A DNA stretch of 64,000 nucleotides from Sporocytophaga sp. (GTDB taxonomy: Bacteria; Bacteroidota; Bacteroidia; Cytophagales; Cytophagaceae): assembly GCA_024707265.1 (NCBI GenBank), contig JANQAB010000004.1, forward strand, positions 372,001 through 436,000, read 5' to 3'. This document shows positions 16,668 to 27,500 of the stretch, piece by piece. Under the pieces are notes generated by a model, which saw only the letters and a list, made by a program, of their open reading frames with translations, did not search any database and was not told the origin of the DNA. Every line of letters begins with the position of its first letter. Position 1 is the first letter of the stretch. The position numbers were made by a program, and so were the translations under genes.

Positions 16668-19112
16668 TTATCCCTTTATTGAAATATTACTTTCTCCAAG
16701 CTCTTTGTATAAATGGAAGATGATGTTGCTTTTAGCTTCCTCAGCTTTGTAAACATCTTTACACCAGAAGTGTATTTTTAATTCACAGACATCTTTTTTC
16801 AAGGCGACAAATTCAATTTTTGGAGTAGAGCTAGCTATTACATAGGATGAAGAGGATGTAATTGTTTTAATAGCATTGGAGATTTGTTCAATATCCTGAT
16901 TGCCATTTACAGTCACAGAAATGGAAAGCCTTTGCTGTGTATTGCTTAAAGTCCAGTTTGTAATGTGCTGAGATAAAATGTCACCGTTCGGAATAATCAC
17001 CTCAGCGCCATCGCTTGTTAGAAGCGTACTTGAGCGAATACCGATTTCTCTCACTTTCCCGGTTTTGTCTCCGATTTCTATAGAGTCTCCAACCTGAAGT
17101 GGTCGGTCAAAAATCAGAATTATACCCGATATAAAGTTTGTAACAATATTCTGTAAACCAAGTCCGATACCGACACCAAGAGCTCCTAAAACAATGGTGA
17201 TTTTATCAACAGGAAGGCCTGATGCAGTTACAGCCAGCAAATATCCTGCACAAAGAACCACCAGTCTTGCTATAAGCATTCTTGAACGTTGGTTTTTGTT
17301 CTGAATGTCTTCATTGCCTGTGTCTCCGAAGAAATACCCGACATATTTCTGCAGCAGGTGAGCTACCCAGATAATGAAGAAAAATAATACCACACCTCCC
17401 AGTGTAAAGCTGGCACTACCAATAGCACGTTGTTTAGTCATAAGAACGGCAATAGCATCCTTGGTAGTATTGTATATATTCAGATTGGTTGTGAATACTA
17501 TAATCCATAATAGTACAACCAAAAGCATTACAAGTCCCCTAAAGTCTTTTATGACTGCATGAAAGTCAAAATTAGTTTTAAAGCCTTGTCTGATTCGGCT
17601 TGTTTCGATTTGAAGCAGTATAGCTTCTATGAATATTTTGCTGAATACAGCTAGACCGATGGCTTGTGTAAAGGAGAATATTGCTGTGTTTCCAAGGATT
17701 TGAGATAATGAGAATCTTCCGAACACGTTGAATAGGATCGCAAGGATGTTCATTATATTATGCAGGATAATAACAAACTTCAGAAAACCCCGCAACTGCA
17801 AATGGTTTTTTAATCCTCTCAGAAACAAAGATCCGAATATTACAGAAAGTACATTGAGCAAGATAAGGCCGAACCTCTGGATAAGGCCAGGAAGCAATAT
17901 GTATTGGGTAAATGAAAAACATATGTAAAGGACTACCATTGCAAGCCAATAAATAAAGAGGTTTCTTGGCCACTTTTTAAAACAGATAAATGTAAGAGTC
18001 AGGATTAACAAAAACTGCATCGATTCTATATAAACAGAAGGTGCATCCAGATCAAAAAATGGAGCTAATGTAAATATGAGAACAAAGGATGATGCAATAA
18101 AATGAGGATAGAGGTATTCAATCTCCAGATATTGGATTTTATCCAATGCTTCTGATGTTTTTAATCTGTAAATATTTCTGTAAAGCCATATTCCAAATAT
18201 AAGGCCGATAACAAGCAGGAATAGCCTGTTGTTAAGGCTGTCCTTGAAATAATAATTAAGTGCTTTTCGTTCACCAATACGAGCTTTTTCATAAGATTGC
18301 CGTAACTGATTTAATGATTGATGCGGCAATGGTTCCCAAAGGTAATTAAATTCCTTATTGAATACTCGGGAGAATGAGGTAAGCAGGAGGTTGTTAACTT
18401 TTTCAAGTAAGGTAGATGTAATTACAGCATTGGCTGAATTATGTGTTTGGAGTAAATTAATGAGTGTAATACTTTCTTTTAATCTGGAAGTACCGGAGCG
18501 CCATGCCTCCCGCATTTCCTTTAGCTGTGGAGCAAAAAGTTTTCTGTTAACAGAATCACGCATCAGGCTTCTGATGACTGTGTCTTTCATCATTACCTTC
18601 AACTCATTTTTTAAACTATTAAGAGTGGCTTCTGCACTGTCAAGCAGGTGACTCTGTTTTGCTATATCTTTATGAATGTCATTTAACAAACTCCGGAACA
18701 TCTGAAGGTTTCTGAGACCCAAAGCCTGACTGTTGTTTAGGATATTTTCTTTTAATACGAGTAATGCGGAGTCACTGTCAGCAAGTTTCCCTTGAATATT
18801 ACGAATACCGGGGCCCAGATCACTTTTGTTTTTAATCAAAGAGAGAATAGCATAATTTTTCTCTATGCGAATTTGATAGTCACTGCTTGTAAGTTTTGCA
18901 GAGTCTGAGAAAATTGCAGCCAGGTCAGAGTTTTTTCGGAATCCTCTTTCTCTTTTTTTTGTAAGGGAATCTTGTTGAATTTTTAGGGTATCTTGTTGAG
19001 TTATTAAATTGTCCGAATGATTTCTAAGGCTATCTTGACTGAAGGAAGAATTGATTAAAAGAAAACAGAAACTGAAAATCAGAGAGACGAAAATAATTCT
19101 TTGCATGATCAT
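16668..19112 (-). CDS. Large MscS-type mechanosensitive ion channel
   Basis: An 814-residue protein. A signal peptide (residues ~1-26) is followed by a charged, helical periplasmic region (about 30-290), then about ten or eleven membrane helices (~290-660). The C-terminal MscS pore/beta domain contains GLGLQNIVTNFISG and the conserved PLQVGDSIEIG (~670) that marks the start of the cytoplasmic beta domain. The architecture resembles the large MscK/MscM/YnaI-like channels, which release solutes on hypo-osmotic shock. It is a single gene with its own terminator. Either of two nearby ATG codons at the N-terminus could be the start. Confidence 0.9.
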   Translation of the reverse strand: MIMQRIIFVSLIFSFCFLLINSSFSQDSLRNHSDNLITQQDTLKIQQDSLTKKRERGFRKNSDLAAIFSDSAKLTSSDYQIRIEKNYAILSLIKNKSDLGPGIRNIQGKLADSDSALLVLKENILNNSQALGLRNLQMFRSLLNDIHKDIAKQSHLLDSAEATLNSLKNELKVMMKDTVIRSLMRDSVNRKLFAPQLKEMREAWRSGTSRLKESITLINLLQTHNSANAVITSTLLEKVNNLLLTSFSRVFNKEFNYLWEPLPHQSLNQLRQSYEKARIGERKALNYYFKDSLNNRLFLLVIGLIFGIWLYRNIYRLKTSEALDKIQYLEIEYLYPHFIASSFVLIFTLAPFFDLDAPSVYIESMQFLLILTLTFICFKKWPRNLFIYWLAMVVLYICFSFTQYILLPGLIQRFGLILLNVLSVIFGSLFLRGLKNHLQLRGFLKFVIILHNIMNILAILFNVFGRFSLSQILGNTAIFSFTQAIGLAVFSKIFIEAILLQIETSRIRQGFKTNFDFHAVIKDFRGLVMLLVVLLWIIVFTTNLNIYNTTKDAIAVLMTKQRAIGSASFTLGGVVLFFFIIWVAHLLQKYVGYFFGDTGNEDIQNKNQRSRMLIARLVVLCAGYLLAVTASGLPVDKITIVLGALGVGIGLGLQNIVTNFISGIILIFDRPLQVGDSIEIGDKTGKVREIGIRSSTLLTSDGAEVIIPNGDILSQHITNWTLSNTQQRLSISVTVNGNQDIEQISNAIKTITSSSSYVIASSTPKIEFVALKKDVCELKIHFWCKDVYKAEEAKSNIIFHLYKELGESNISIKG

Positions 19113-19438
19113 AGTAGTTGTAAAGTAAAAATAAACAAGTAAGCAGGGATTTCAAAAGGTATCAGTGTATGTTCCGTAAAGAAAAAACTTTTACAGAATG
19201 AAGTTTTTTATATTCAGGTTTTTATGCAATTCGTTTAGTTCAGAAATTTTGGAACAAATGAGTTTAATTATTTTCAGATCAGGAAATTGCTTGTGAATTA
19301 TTTTGTATTTGAAAAACTTTGTTCTGGATATTAACTATAAAATACTAAAAACATTTATTGGACAAGTGTTTATTATTCAGAAAGGTTTGAATAATTAATA
19401 ATCTTTTTATAGATTCATTTTTTCAGATCTAAACCATT
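19113..19438. other. 326-base intergenic region, no gene seen
   Basis: AT-rich sequence between divergent genes. It should contain the promoters of the MscS-type channel and of the tautomerase cluster. No open frame, repeat or RNA signal was recognised. Confidence 0.6.
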
Positions 19439-19642
19439 ATGCCATACGTCAATATAAAAATTACCGATGAAAATGTGACATCGCAGCAGAAAGCTGAGTT
19501 AATCGAAGGTGTTACGGAGCTACTTAAGATAGTTCTTAATAAAAATCCTGAAACAACAGTTGTAGTCATTGATGAAGTATCGACTGATAACTGGGGTATA
19601 GGTGGTCAGCAGGTTACGGAGAGACGTAAGAAAGGAAAATGA
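19439..19642 (+). CDS. 4-oxalocrotonate tautomerase family protein
   Basis: A 67-residue protein that starts MPYVNIKI. After removal of Met, the N-terminal proline is the catalytic base of this family. The length and the segment VVVIDEVSTDNWGIGGQQVTER fit small 4-oxalocrotonate tautomerases, which are cytoplasmic oligomers acting on keto-enol substrates. The substrate is unknown, and no catechol-cleavage pathway is adjacent. It is followed after 20 bases by an SRPBCC gene in the same direction. Confidence 0.9.
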   Translation: MPYVNIKITDENVTSQQKAELIEGVTELLKIVLNKNPETTVVVIDEVSTDNWGIGGQQVTERRKKGK

Positions 19643-19662
19643 AACTATAGAATAAAATTAAG

Positions 19663-20127
19663 ATGAATATGAAAGGTTCCGAATGTCAAATGCTCATCAG
19701 AAAACCCGCCGAAAAGGTTTTTGAAGCCTTTATAGATCCTGAGATTACAAAGAATTTCTGGTTCACTTATGGAAGTGACAAGCTGGAGGTTGGTAAGAAA
19801 GTAGTCTGGAAATGGGAAATGTATGACGTTTTCACAACAGTGATTGCTAAAGAGATTATACCTGGAAAGAAGATCATTATCGAATGGGATGAGCCTTCCA
19901 CAACTGTAGATTTTGATTTTAAAACCCTGAGCGATGGTTCTACTTATGTTACGATTAAGCACTTTGGGTTTAATCAAACAGGAGATGAGTTGCTTGAAGC
20001 AATTAAAGATTCAACAGGAGGTTTTACAACCGTACTGGATGGCCTAAAGGCCTTTCTTGAGCATAATATCAATCTTAATCTGATAGCTGATAAATTTCCT
20101 GCTGAAGTTATGAAGCACGGAAAATAA
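19663..20127 (+). CDS. SRPBCC/AHSA1-like domain protein
   Basis: A 154-residue protein of the START/Bet v 1-like fold: an N-terminal strand with RKPAEKVFEAFIDPEITKNFW, central strands with VGKKVVWKWEMYDVFTTVIAKE and IEWDEPS, and a long C-terminal helix (TTVLDGLKAFLEHNINL). Such proteins bind hydrophobic ligands or help chaperones; the ligand is unknown. It lies between the tautomerase gene and a DUF1801 gene with gaps of 20 and 9 bases, so the three form a likely operon. Confidence 0.88.
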   Translation: MNMKGSECQMLIRKPAEKVFEAFIDPEITKNFWFTYGSDKLEVGKKVVWKWEMYDVFTTVIAKEIIPGKKIIIEWDEPSTTVDFDFKTLSDGSTYVTIKHFGFNQTGDELLEAIKDSTGGFTTVLDGLKAFLEHNINLNLIADKFPAEVMKHGK

Positions 20128-20136
20128 ATTTCAAAT

Positions 20137-20514
20137 ATGGAAGCTCATAAGTTCACAACTGTTGATGAATATATAAGTACATTTCCTCAGGAAGTACGAC
20201 AAATATTAGAGAAGCTCAGGCAAACAATTATCAAGGCAGCTCCAAAGGCTGAAGAAGTGATCAGTTATAATATGCCTGCATTTAAATTGAACGGAATGCT
20301 GGTTTACTATGCTGGTTATAAAAAGCACATCGGTTTTTATCCAACAAACTCCGGTATTACAGAGTTTGCTGATGAATTAACAGAGTATAAAACCTCAAAA
20401 GGGGCGGTACAATTCCCATTAGATAAGCCTTTGCCAATTGGATTGATCACAAAGATTGTCAAGTTTAGAATAATGGAGAATAATGAAAAAGCACTTGCGA
20501 AGAAGAAAAAGTAA
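20137..20514 (+). CDS. DUF1801 / YdhG-like protein
   Basis: A 125-residue protein with the pattern EYISTFPQEVRQILEKLR, EEVISYNMPAFKLNG and KKHIGFYPTNSGI found in DUF1801 proteins. These have a frataxin-like fold, and one Bacillus member is described as an iron chaperone. The C-terminus is lysine-rich. It is the third gene of the tautomerase/SRPBCC cluster. A role in iron handling is family-based and unproven here. Confidence 0.85.
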   Translation: MEAHKFTTVDEYISTFPQEVRQILEKLRQTIIKAAPKAEEVISYNMPAFKLNGMLVYYAGYKKHIGFYPTNSGITEFADELTEYKTSKGAVQFPLDKPLPIGLITKIVKFRIMENNEKALAKKKK

Positions 20515-20525
20515 TTCAGAAGATA

Positions 20526-20973
20526 ATGAATAAAGTTCTTCATTTTTTTTGCAATCTTTATTTTTTGTATATGTTGCTCCAGGCCTGCTGAGGAAAGGAA
20601 ATCAGAATATAATTTGTTAATAGGAAAATGGAAGGCTGAAAAGCTGCGGTTAAATTTTTTTAGTTCAGGATGCGGCGAAGTTCCTATAAATAAGGTCCCA
20701 GTAGGGAGCCTTCATGAAAAATTTGCTTTAACATTTAATAAGGATAAGACATACATACTTTCAGATGAAAATGGTCAAAATGGCTTTGCCGGTTCTTATC
20801 AATTTAACAATGATTCCATATTACTGAGTTTAAAGAAGCATGGAATTTTGATTTTTAGAGTAGATAGTCTTTTTGATAACAGACTTTATTTGAATCAGGA
20901 AAGAGGACAATTTTATACATTTTTCAAAGATTCATTTTATTATATAGAGGTCAGGAAATTGATATTTGGCTAG
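20526..20973 (+). CDS. Lipocalin-like lipoprotein, frame broken at a T8 run
   Basis: Read as one frame after removing a single T from the run at 20543-20550, the ATG at 20526 gives a lipoprotein signal peptide (MNKVLHFF..., hydrophobic to ICCS) joined to YNLLIGKWKAEK, the usual start of a lipocalin-like domain. As given, the first frame stops after 21 codons. The downstream frame, whose own first start is a TTG at 20614, encodes 119 residues without a signal. Either the run length is wrong in the sequence or the gene is inactivated. The function of this lipocalin-like group is unknown; it is probably outer-membrane or periplasmic. Confidence 0.65.
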
Positions 20974-21206
20974 AAAGGTATTAATACTCTCTGTCTTTAT
21001 TTTATAAATATATCCGGAGGATTTTTTTATTCCTGGATAAAAAAGTTCTGAAAATTTAGTTCAAACTTATCTAATCCCGGCTTTTTACTACATTGGTTAT
21101 CTTCAGAATTATAACTTTTTTTTCTTGTAAATGTCCTAAAAGATAAATCTTCCGCCGGGAGCATTTTTGTAAAAAATAAGTTGTGTATCTGATTAATTAA
21201 GTTCAA

Positions 21207-21830
21207 ATGGTTGAACTTCTTCAAATACGGATAATGTTAAGGTGAATTTAATTCTGGATGCTGCTATAAACGCTTTGGTTATTATGAATTTGCAAAGACA
21301 ACCATGATAGAAATTGCTTCGGATGTAGGATTGTCCAAGGCTTCCATCTACTATTAATTTGCGGATAAAGACGCATTATTCAGTGCAGTTGCAAAAAGAG
21401 AGAGGATGGATTTTTAAGCGATATCAAAAAGAAAATTATTGATAATAAGGGTACGGCAAAAAATAAACTTGTTCAGTATGCAAATATGCGGCAAGAGTAT
21501 TTTTTGAATGTGTTTGTGAATCTTGGAAAAATTAAAATGCCCCTGGAGAATGTAAAACCTCTTCTAGGGGATCTCCTGAATAATTTTTTCAAATCAGAAG
21601 TAGTATTGGTTTCTGAAATTCTGAGTGAAGGGGTAAACAATAATGAGTTTAGGGATATTGATGTCTCTGAATATGCTGATTTGTTTATTTCAGCAATGAA
21701 TGGTTTGAGAAGCATTACAATTAAAAACAAAGATACTTATCAGCTAGAACAAAGCGATCTGGATTTAATTGAAAATCGCATTAAGAACCTGAATGAAATT
21801 TTTATTACAGGAATACTTAAAAATCATTAA
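21207..21830 (+). pseudogene. Decayed TetR-family regulator gene
   Basis: Conceptual translation across frames gives a TetR DNA-binding domain (NLILDAAIN, YYEFAKTTMIEIASDVGLSKASIYY, FADKDALFSAVAKR) followed by a C-terminal ligand domain that is open from about 21486 to 21830. Visible lesions are a missing base near the T3 run at 21274-21276, an in-frame TAA at 21355-21357 where a tyrosine codon is expected, and a missing base at the T5 run 21411-21415. The N-terminus also lacks a clean start, though an ATG at 21207 is close. The nonsense codon cannot be explained by a run-length error, so this is probably a true pseudogene. It lies 15 bases upstream of a TolC gene that it would have regulated. 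Confidence 0.75.
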
Positions 21831-21845
21831 AGACTATAGAAAGCA

Positions 21846-23165
21846 ATGCTACCATTAAAAAAACGAGTAATCGCTGCTGCATTCATTATCGCAGGACTTA
21901 GTTCAAAGGTATCTCTCGGTCAGAGTATAAAATTTCTTACCCTCAGTGAAGCTGTTGAATTGTGCCTGCAGAATAATAAACAGCTTAAATTAAATAAAGT
22001 GAAAGTGGAATCTGCAACTGCTTCAACTGTGGAAGCAAGGGAAAGACGACTACCTGACCTGGCAGGATCTGCAAATTATATACGACTTACGAAGCCGACA
22101 ATCGGTGGTCCTTTAGGCAATACAGCATCGCCGGATATTAATGAGGCAGCTTATGCTATAGTAAGTGGCTCAATACCTTTATTTACAGGATTCAGAACAA
22201 AAAATGGGATCGAGTCAGCCAGATACCTTGAAGAAGCGACAAAGCTTGATGCTGAAAATGATAAGGACGCTGTCATTCAGAATACTGTTGCAGCCTACAG
22301 TAATTTATACAAAGCTCAGTCAGCAGTTTCAATAGTAAGAGAAAATTTAAAACAAGCAGAACAGAGAACTGCTGATTTTGAAAATCTTGAAAGGAACGGT
22401 ATTATAGCTCGGAACGACCTGCTCAGAGCGCAGCTTCAGCAGTCTAGCGTTCAGCTTGCTTTGATGGATGCTGAAAGCAATCAGAGACTTGCAAATCTTA
22501 ATATGAACATTATGCTTGGACTTGATGATAATACTTTGCTCCAACTCGATAGTACTTCTTTTATGGAAATCAATGATGCAAGAACATTTTCTGAGTTTGA
22601 ACAGGTAGCGCTTTCGAACAGACATGATCTTGCTGCTCTAAAATACAGAGAGCAATCGGCATCAGCAGGAATCAGAATGGCAAAGGCAGATTATTATCCT
22701 TCTTTAAAAATAACAGGAGGATATTTTGCTGCTAATATTCCCAATCTGTTTTCCATATCAAATGCATGGAATGCAGGACTAGGGATTAGTTATAATGTAG
22801 CTTCATTTTGGAAAACGGGAGCAAAAGTAAAGTCAGCAAAAATCCGTCTGGCAGAAGTTAAAGTCAGTCAGGATCTGATGAATGACAGGGTAAAGATGGA
22901 AGTAGCCCAGGCTTTCGAGGGATATATTTTGAGCAAAAAGAAAATAGAAGTATATGCTCAGGCTCTTGAACAGGCAACTGAAAATAACAGAATAACAAAA
23001 AGTAAATACCGCAATAACCTGGTTACCACAACAGATCTGCTGGATGCATTTGTGCAACAACTGCTGACTAATCTGGACTATGCAAATTCTAAAGCAGATG
23101 CGGCAGTTGCATATCGCAGGCTTTTACAAACTTCAGGTGTTGCAAATAACGAACCTAAAAAGTAA
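21846..23165 (+). CDS. TolC-family outer-membrane efflux protein
   Basis: A 439-residue protein with a signal peptide (ending near SLGQ, residue ~26) and two outer-membrane efflux repeats with long alpha-helical hairpins. The start LTLSEAVELCLQNNKQLKLNKVKVESA and the second-repeat segment HDLAALKYREQSASAGIRMAKADYYP are typical (partly quoted). TolC proteins form the outer-membrane duct for RND, ABC or MFS efflux pumps or type I secretion. The usual arrangement in Bacteroidota is TetR-TolC-membrane fusion protein-RND pump. Here the regulator is broken and no fusion protein or pump follows, so the gene is orphaned. Confidence 0.9.
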   Translation: MLPLKKRVIAAAFIIAGLSSKVSLGQSIKFLTLSEAVELCLQNNKQLKLNKVKVESATASTVEARERRLPDLAGSANYIRLTKPTIGGPLGNTASPDINEAAYAIVSGSIPLFTGFRTKNGIESARYLEEATKLDAENDKDAVIQNTVAAYSNLYKAQSAVSIVRENLKQAEQRTADFENLERNGIIARNDLLRAQLQQSSVQLALMDAESNQRLANLNMNIMLGLDDNTLLQLDSTSFMEINDARTFSEFEQVALSNRHDLAALKYREQSASAGIRMAKADYYPSLKITGGYFAANIPNLFSISNAWNAGLGISYNVASFWKTGAKVKSAKIRLAEVKVSQDLMNDRVKMEVAQAFEGYILSKKKIEVYAQALEQATENNRITKSKYRNNLVTTTDLLDAFVQQLLTNLDYANSKADAAVAYRRLLQTSGVANNEPKK

Positions 23166-23308
23166 TTATTAACATAGCTTCAAAATTTGAATATGGAAAC
23201 TAGTGAACTTTTCGAAAATAAATACTTTAAAAAAAATATAAATTGAGAATACTACTAATGAGCAGGTGAGCTATTTTCTTTATATTAGGTATATTTATTT
23301 TACCAATT

Positions 23309-24001
23309 ATGAAGTTCTATCTATTCATTTATTTTCTTTTTTCAACATTGATCCTTTTTGGGCAATCAGATTCAACAAAGATCAGTCTTTGGGCCACGTA
23401 TTACTATGTACCTACTTTAATGCATAATGAGACTGGTATTGATCTCCTAAATAAAAAAGAAGAGAGGACAGGGTTTAAATTAAATTCATGTGATTGGTGC
23501 AATGCTGTTATTGAAGGTACTGTTTTTATTCAGAAGGAAAACAGAACATATGTATTAAACTATGCTGGCCGGTCTAAGGAAATACAATATGATTGCAGGC
23601 AATGTATCAAATACAAGAATTATGAGAATTATTTGAATTCAGGTAAAGTACTTTGGGAATTAAGCAGTGGTTTCGGAAAAGGATGTAAGAACTATAATTT
23701 AGTCCCATTTATAACAATTGCTGTTGATACTTTTATTATCCCTATTGGTTCTGTAATTCATATTCCAATGGCTAAGGGAGTAAAGTATTCAGATTCGGAA
23801 GGTAAGTTAGTTGAACATGACGGATATTTTTTTGCAGGAGATGTCGGTAGTAAAATCAAGGGGAATCATATTGATGTCTTTCTGGGATCTTTTAAAGAAA
23901 ATCCTTTTGATTTCATTAACTCCAATCATACTGGTGTATTTGAAGGTTATTTGATAACAGATAAAAACTTAATTGCTAAATATACGGGCCTGCATAAATA
24001 A
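23309..24001 (+). CDS. 3D-domain (double-psi beta-barrel) secreted protein
   Basis: A 230-residue protein with a signal peptide ending FGQ (~residue 19). The C-terminal part carries the 3D domain pattern: IPIGSVIHIP (~144-153) and AGDVGSKIKGNHIDVF (~176-191), whose aspartates give the family its name and line the active groove in MltA-type lytic transglycosylases. Cysteine pairs (CDWC, CRQC) upstream suggest a disulfide-bearing N-terminal region. It probably acts on peptidoglycan in the periplasm; the catalytic role is inferred from the family. It is a single gene. Confidence 0.75.
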   Translation: MKFYLFIYFLFSTLILFGQSDSTKISLWATYYYVPTLMHNETGIDLLNKKEERTGFKLNSCDWCNAVIEGTVFIQKENRTYVLNYAGRSKEIQYDCRQCIKYKNYENYLNSGKVLWELSSGFGKGCKNYNLVPFITIAVDTFIIPIGSVIHIPMAKGVKYSDSEGKLVEHDGYFFAGDVGSKIKGNHIDVFLGSFKENPFDFINSNHTGVFEGYLITDKNLIAKYTGLHK

Positions 24002-24095
24002 ACAGAAAGAATAAATAAGGGAATTGTGTATTAATAATTAGAAAGCATTCCTGCTTCCCCATTTTTAATCCCCACTTAACTTTACTGGCCTGGAG

Positions 24096-24113
24096 CGCGT
24101 TTTTCAAAACGCG
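24096..24113. repeat. Short palindrome (REP-like)
   Basis: An eight-base arm CGCGTTTT is followed after two bases by its complement. The GC-rich core stands out in AT-rich intergenic DNA and resembles interspersed palindromic repeats of this phylum. Only one copy was found in the window. Confidence 0.4.
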
Positions 24114-24177
24114 TGCCCAACTGCACGATTCTCTACAACACATCCATTTATTTCTTATTAATAATTTTTTTCAACAA

Positions 24178-24204
24178 AATAGCCAGCTACAAAAACTGGC
24201 TATT
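24178..24204. terminator. Hairpin, possible terminator
   Basis: A nine-base-pair perfect stem (24178-24186 with 24196-24204) with a 9-base loop. The T-rich stretch after it on the plus strand is weak, so terminator function is uncertain. Confidence 0.4.
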
Positions 24205-24560
24205 CTTAAATCTTTCCTCAATTTCTCACATTACAAATGGGAAGGCGCTTTATTCAATATGAATCTATAACAATCTAAATGATCTCTCTATCACAGATTG
24301 TACGCTTCACAAAAGCGCACTACCTATGTTGACTGCGGTTTTTGATAAGGTGAATTTTATAGACATATGAATTTTGTTTATTTATAACTAAACTCATTTT
24401 ATCGAATTAGCCATTATTAATATCATTCCCAAAATGAAATTATATCAACTTTTGTATGTAATTTTTTTTGTTGATTTTAAAAAAAAATATAAAATCTTGT
24501 TTCTTGTGTAGATTATTTTTTTTAATATAACGAATTATAAACCAGTATTAAACATTTGCT

Positions 24561-27500
24561 ATGGACTCAAGAAAACCTACAGGTAAGGCTTCTGCTATGT
24601 CTGAAAATGCAGTGACAGATAGCTCTGGAATTTTAAGCAGTTTTCGTGATGGCAAAGCGAAAACGAAATCCAATGCTATTGAAATTCCCTCTATTTCTTT
24701 ACCCAAAGGTGGTGGAGCTATAAAAGGAATAGATGAAAAATTCACGGTAAATGCTGTGAATGGAACGGCTTCTTTTTCTATCCCATTACCTTTTTCTCAA
24801 GCCAGAGGAATTACACCAGCTTTATCCATAGCTTATAATTCCGGTTCAGGCAATGGTAATTTTGGTTTAGGATGGAGCTTAAATTTAAGTTCTATCAAGC
24901 GTAAAACAGAAAAGCTGCTTCCTCAATATCTGGATTCAATTAGCAGTAGCGCAGATAGCGATATTTTTCAATTTTCAGAAGCTGAAGATTTGGTTCCTGA
25001 GTTTAGTAAGGCCGATGATGGGACATTTTTAAAAGATGAAAATGATGAATATATCATTTATGAGAAAAATTCAGATGATGACTTATATATCATACGATTC
25101 TTCAAACCCAGAATAGAAGGCCTTTTTGCCCGTATTGAACGCTGGACTAAAATAGAAGATGGTGAGATTAAATGGCGGGTTATTACCAGAGATAATATCA
25201 CAACTTTGTTTGGATGGTCAATAAATTCAAGGATAGCAGATCCTCAGGATGGAAAAAGAATTTATGAGTGGCTGCCTGAATTTACTTTTGATGATAAAGG
25301 AAATTGTTGTTTTTATATATACAAATCAGAAGATCCGGAGGGTATTGATCTTAATTTAATTCATAATAAAAACAGAATCAAAAATAATTCAATCACTTAT
25401 ACCAATATTTATCTGAAAAAGGTCTTGTATGGCAATAAGATTCCTTATAAAAGTTTCGGTGATTCTTTCCCTTCCGAAGAAGATTATTTATTTAAAACTG
25501 TATTCGATTACGGAACTACCACCTCGATAGAAAATCCTGAAACGCTTCATAGTTGGGACTTCCGCAATGATGCTTTTTCAGAATATAAATCCGGATTTGA
25601 AATTCGCACTACAAGGCTTTGTAAAAGGGTTTTGTTGTTTCATCAATTTAAAGGCGAAAACGAATATGATGGCCTTGTCCGTTCTCTGAATTTTGAATAC
25701 GATACTTCCACTGAGCAGGATTTTACTTTTTTGAAATCAATCACTTCTATTGGTTATATCAAAAAATCTGACGGCAACTATTCTTCCAAAAAACTTCCTC
25801 CATTCGAATTTGAATACCAGAAGCATGAGTGGAACAATGAAGTGAAATCTATTATGCCGGAAGCTTTGATTCACGCACCTTCCGGAACAGATGAATCTCC
25901 ATATCAATTTGTGGATTTGTTTAATGAAGGCCTTTCAGGGATACTTTCAGAGCAGGCTAATGGCTGGTATTATAAGCACAATCTCGGAGATGGTAATTTT
26001 GAAGCGGCTAAACTGATTTCTCCCAAGCCTTCTTTTGCCGGGCTTGGTTCTCACCTTCAGTTAGCGGACCTGGATGCTGACGGAGGAAAACAACTTGTCT
26101 CCTTTAATACTGAACCTAAAGGTTTTTTCGAACTAAATGATGATAATGAATGGCAACTTCATCGAAACTTTAAATCATTACCCCATATCAATTTCAATGA
26201 TCCTTTTACCCGGATGATTGATCTGAATGGCGATGGAAAGCCGGAGCTGGTCATCAGTGAAGATAATGTCTTTACCTGGTATGAATCAGATGGGAGAACA
26301 GGGTTTATGGAAGCTCAAAAAGTTTCTATACCTTTTGATGAAGAGACGGGCCCTCATCTGATTTTTGCCGATTTGAAACAGACGGTTTTCCTCGCAGATA
26401 TGTCAGGAGACGGACTTACAGATATCATTCGTATCCGTAATGGAGAGGTATGTTATTGGCCTAATCTTGGATATGGAAAATTCGGAGCAAAGGTCGCTAT
26501 GGATTATGCTCCTGTATTTGATCATGATGATCTTTTTAACCCTTCGTTCATTAAGCTTGCGGATATTGATGGTTCCGGAATTCCTGATATTATTTACCTC
26601 GGTAAAAATAAATTTTCCTGTTATAAAAACTTAAGTGGTAATAGTTTTTTAACTACTCCCTATGAAATACCTTTCTTTCCTGAAATTCATAGTGTAGCAA
26701 ATTTTAATGTAACGGATTTACTAGGGAATGGCGTAGCCTGTATCGTATGGTCCAGTCCTCTTACAAAGGATGTAACAGCGCCATTAAAATTTATAGATCT
26801 AATGAACAGTAAGAAACCTCATATGATGGTTTCTTATAAGAATAATATGGGGAAGGAAGTTTCCTTTGAGTATGCTCCCTCCACGAAGTTTTATATTGAA
26901 GATAAATTGGCAGGAAAACCGTGGGTTACCAAACTTCATTTTCCTGTTCATTGTGTTTCGAAAACAACTTCAGAAGATAAAATTACAGGACATAAATTCA
27001 GCTCTAGTTATAAATACCATCATGGTTATTACGATCATCCCGAAAGGGAGTTCAGAGGCTTTGGAATGGTTGAACAGACAGATGCAGAGACTTTTGAACA
27101 TTGGATAAAATCAGGTGCGAGCAATATCACTGAGGCAGACTTCCATCAGGAACCGGTAATAACAAAACAATGGTTTCATACCGGAGCCTTTCTTCGTAAC
27201 GATAAAATTCTTTCTCATTTCGAACATGAGTATTGGTATGAGGAAATGGCTCGTCAAGGATTTCCTGTTGTACATCATGAGAAGCAACTGGATGATGCAA
27301 TGATAATTCCTGCAAAAGGTATTCCGTCGTCATTCATTGATCTGCTTAGCGCTGAGGAATATCAGCAAGCTCTTCGTGCATGCAAGGGCATGTCCTTGCG
27401 TTCAGAAGTATTTGCGCATGATGCAAGTAAGTTTGGAAATACAACGAATGCCAGGAAGAAAGAATTAACTCCTTATTCTGTTGCTACTCATAATTGTGTC

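Larger units (their letters stand above)
24002..24560. other. 559-base region with palindromes upstream of the Tc locus
   Basis: No gene is seen. The region contains a near-perfect palindrome at 24096-24113 (CGCGTTTT/AAAACGCG), a hairpin at 24178-24204, and very AT-rich sequence from 24340 to the start of the TcB-TcC gene, which presumably holds its promoter. The first 300 bases look like intergenic repeat material. Confidence 0.5.

Noticed and set aside
21027..21224. A 65-codon minus-strand frame before the TetR remnant
   Set aside because: It is antisense to the degraded regulator start and lacks any recognisable feature.
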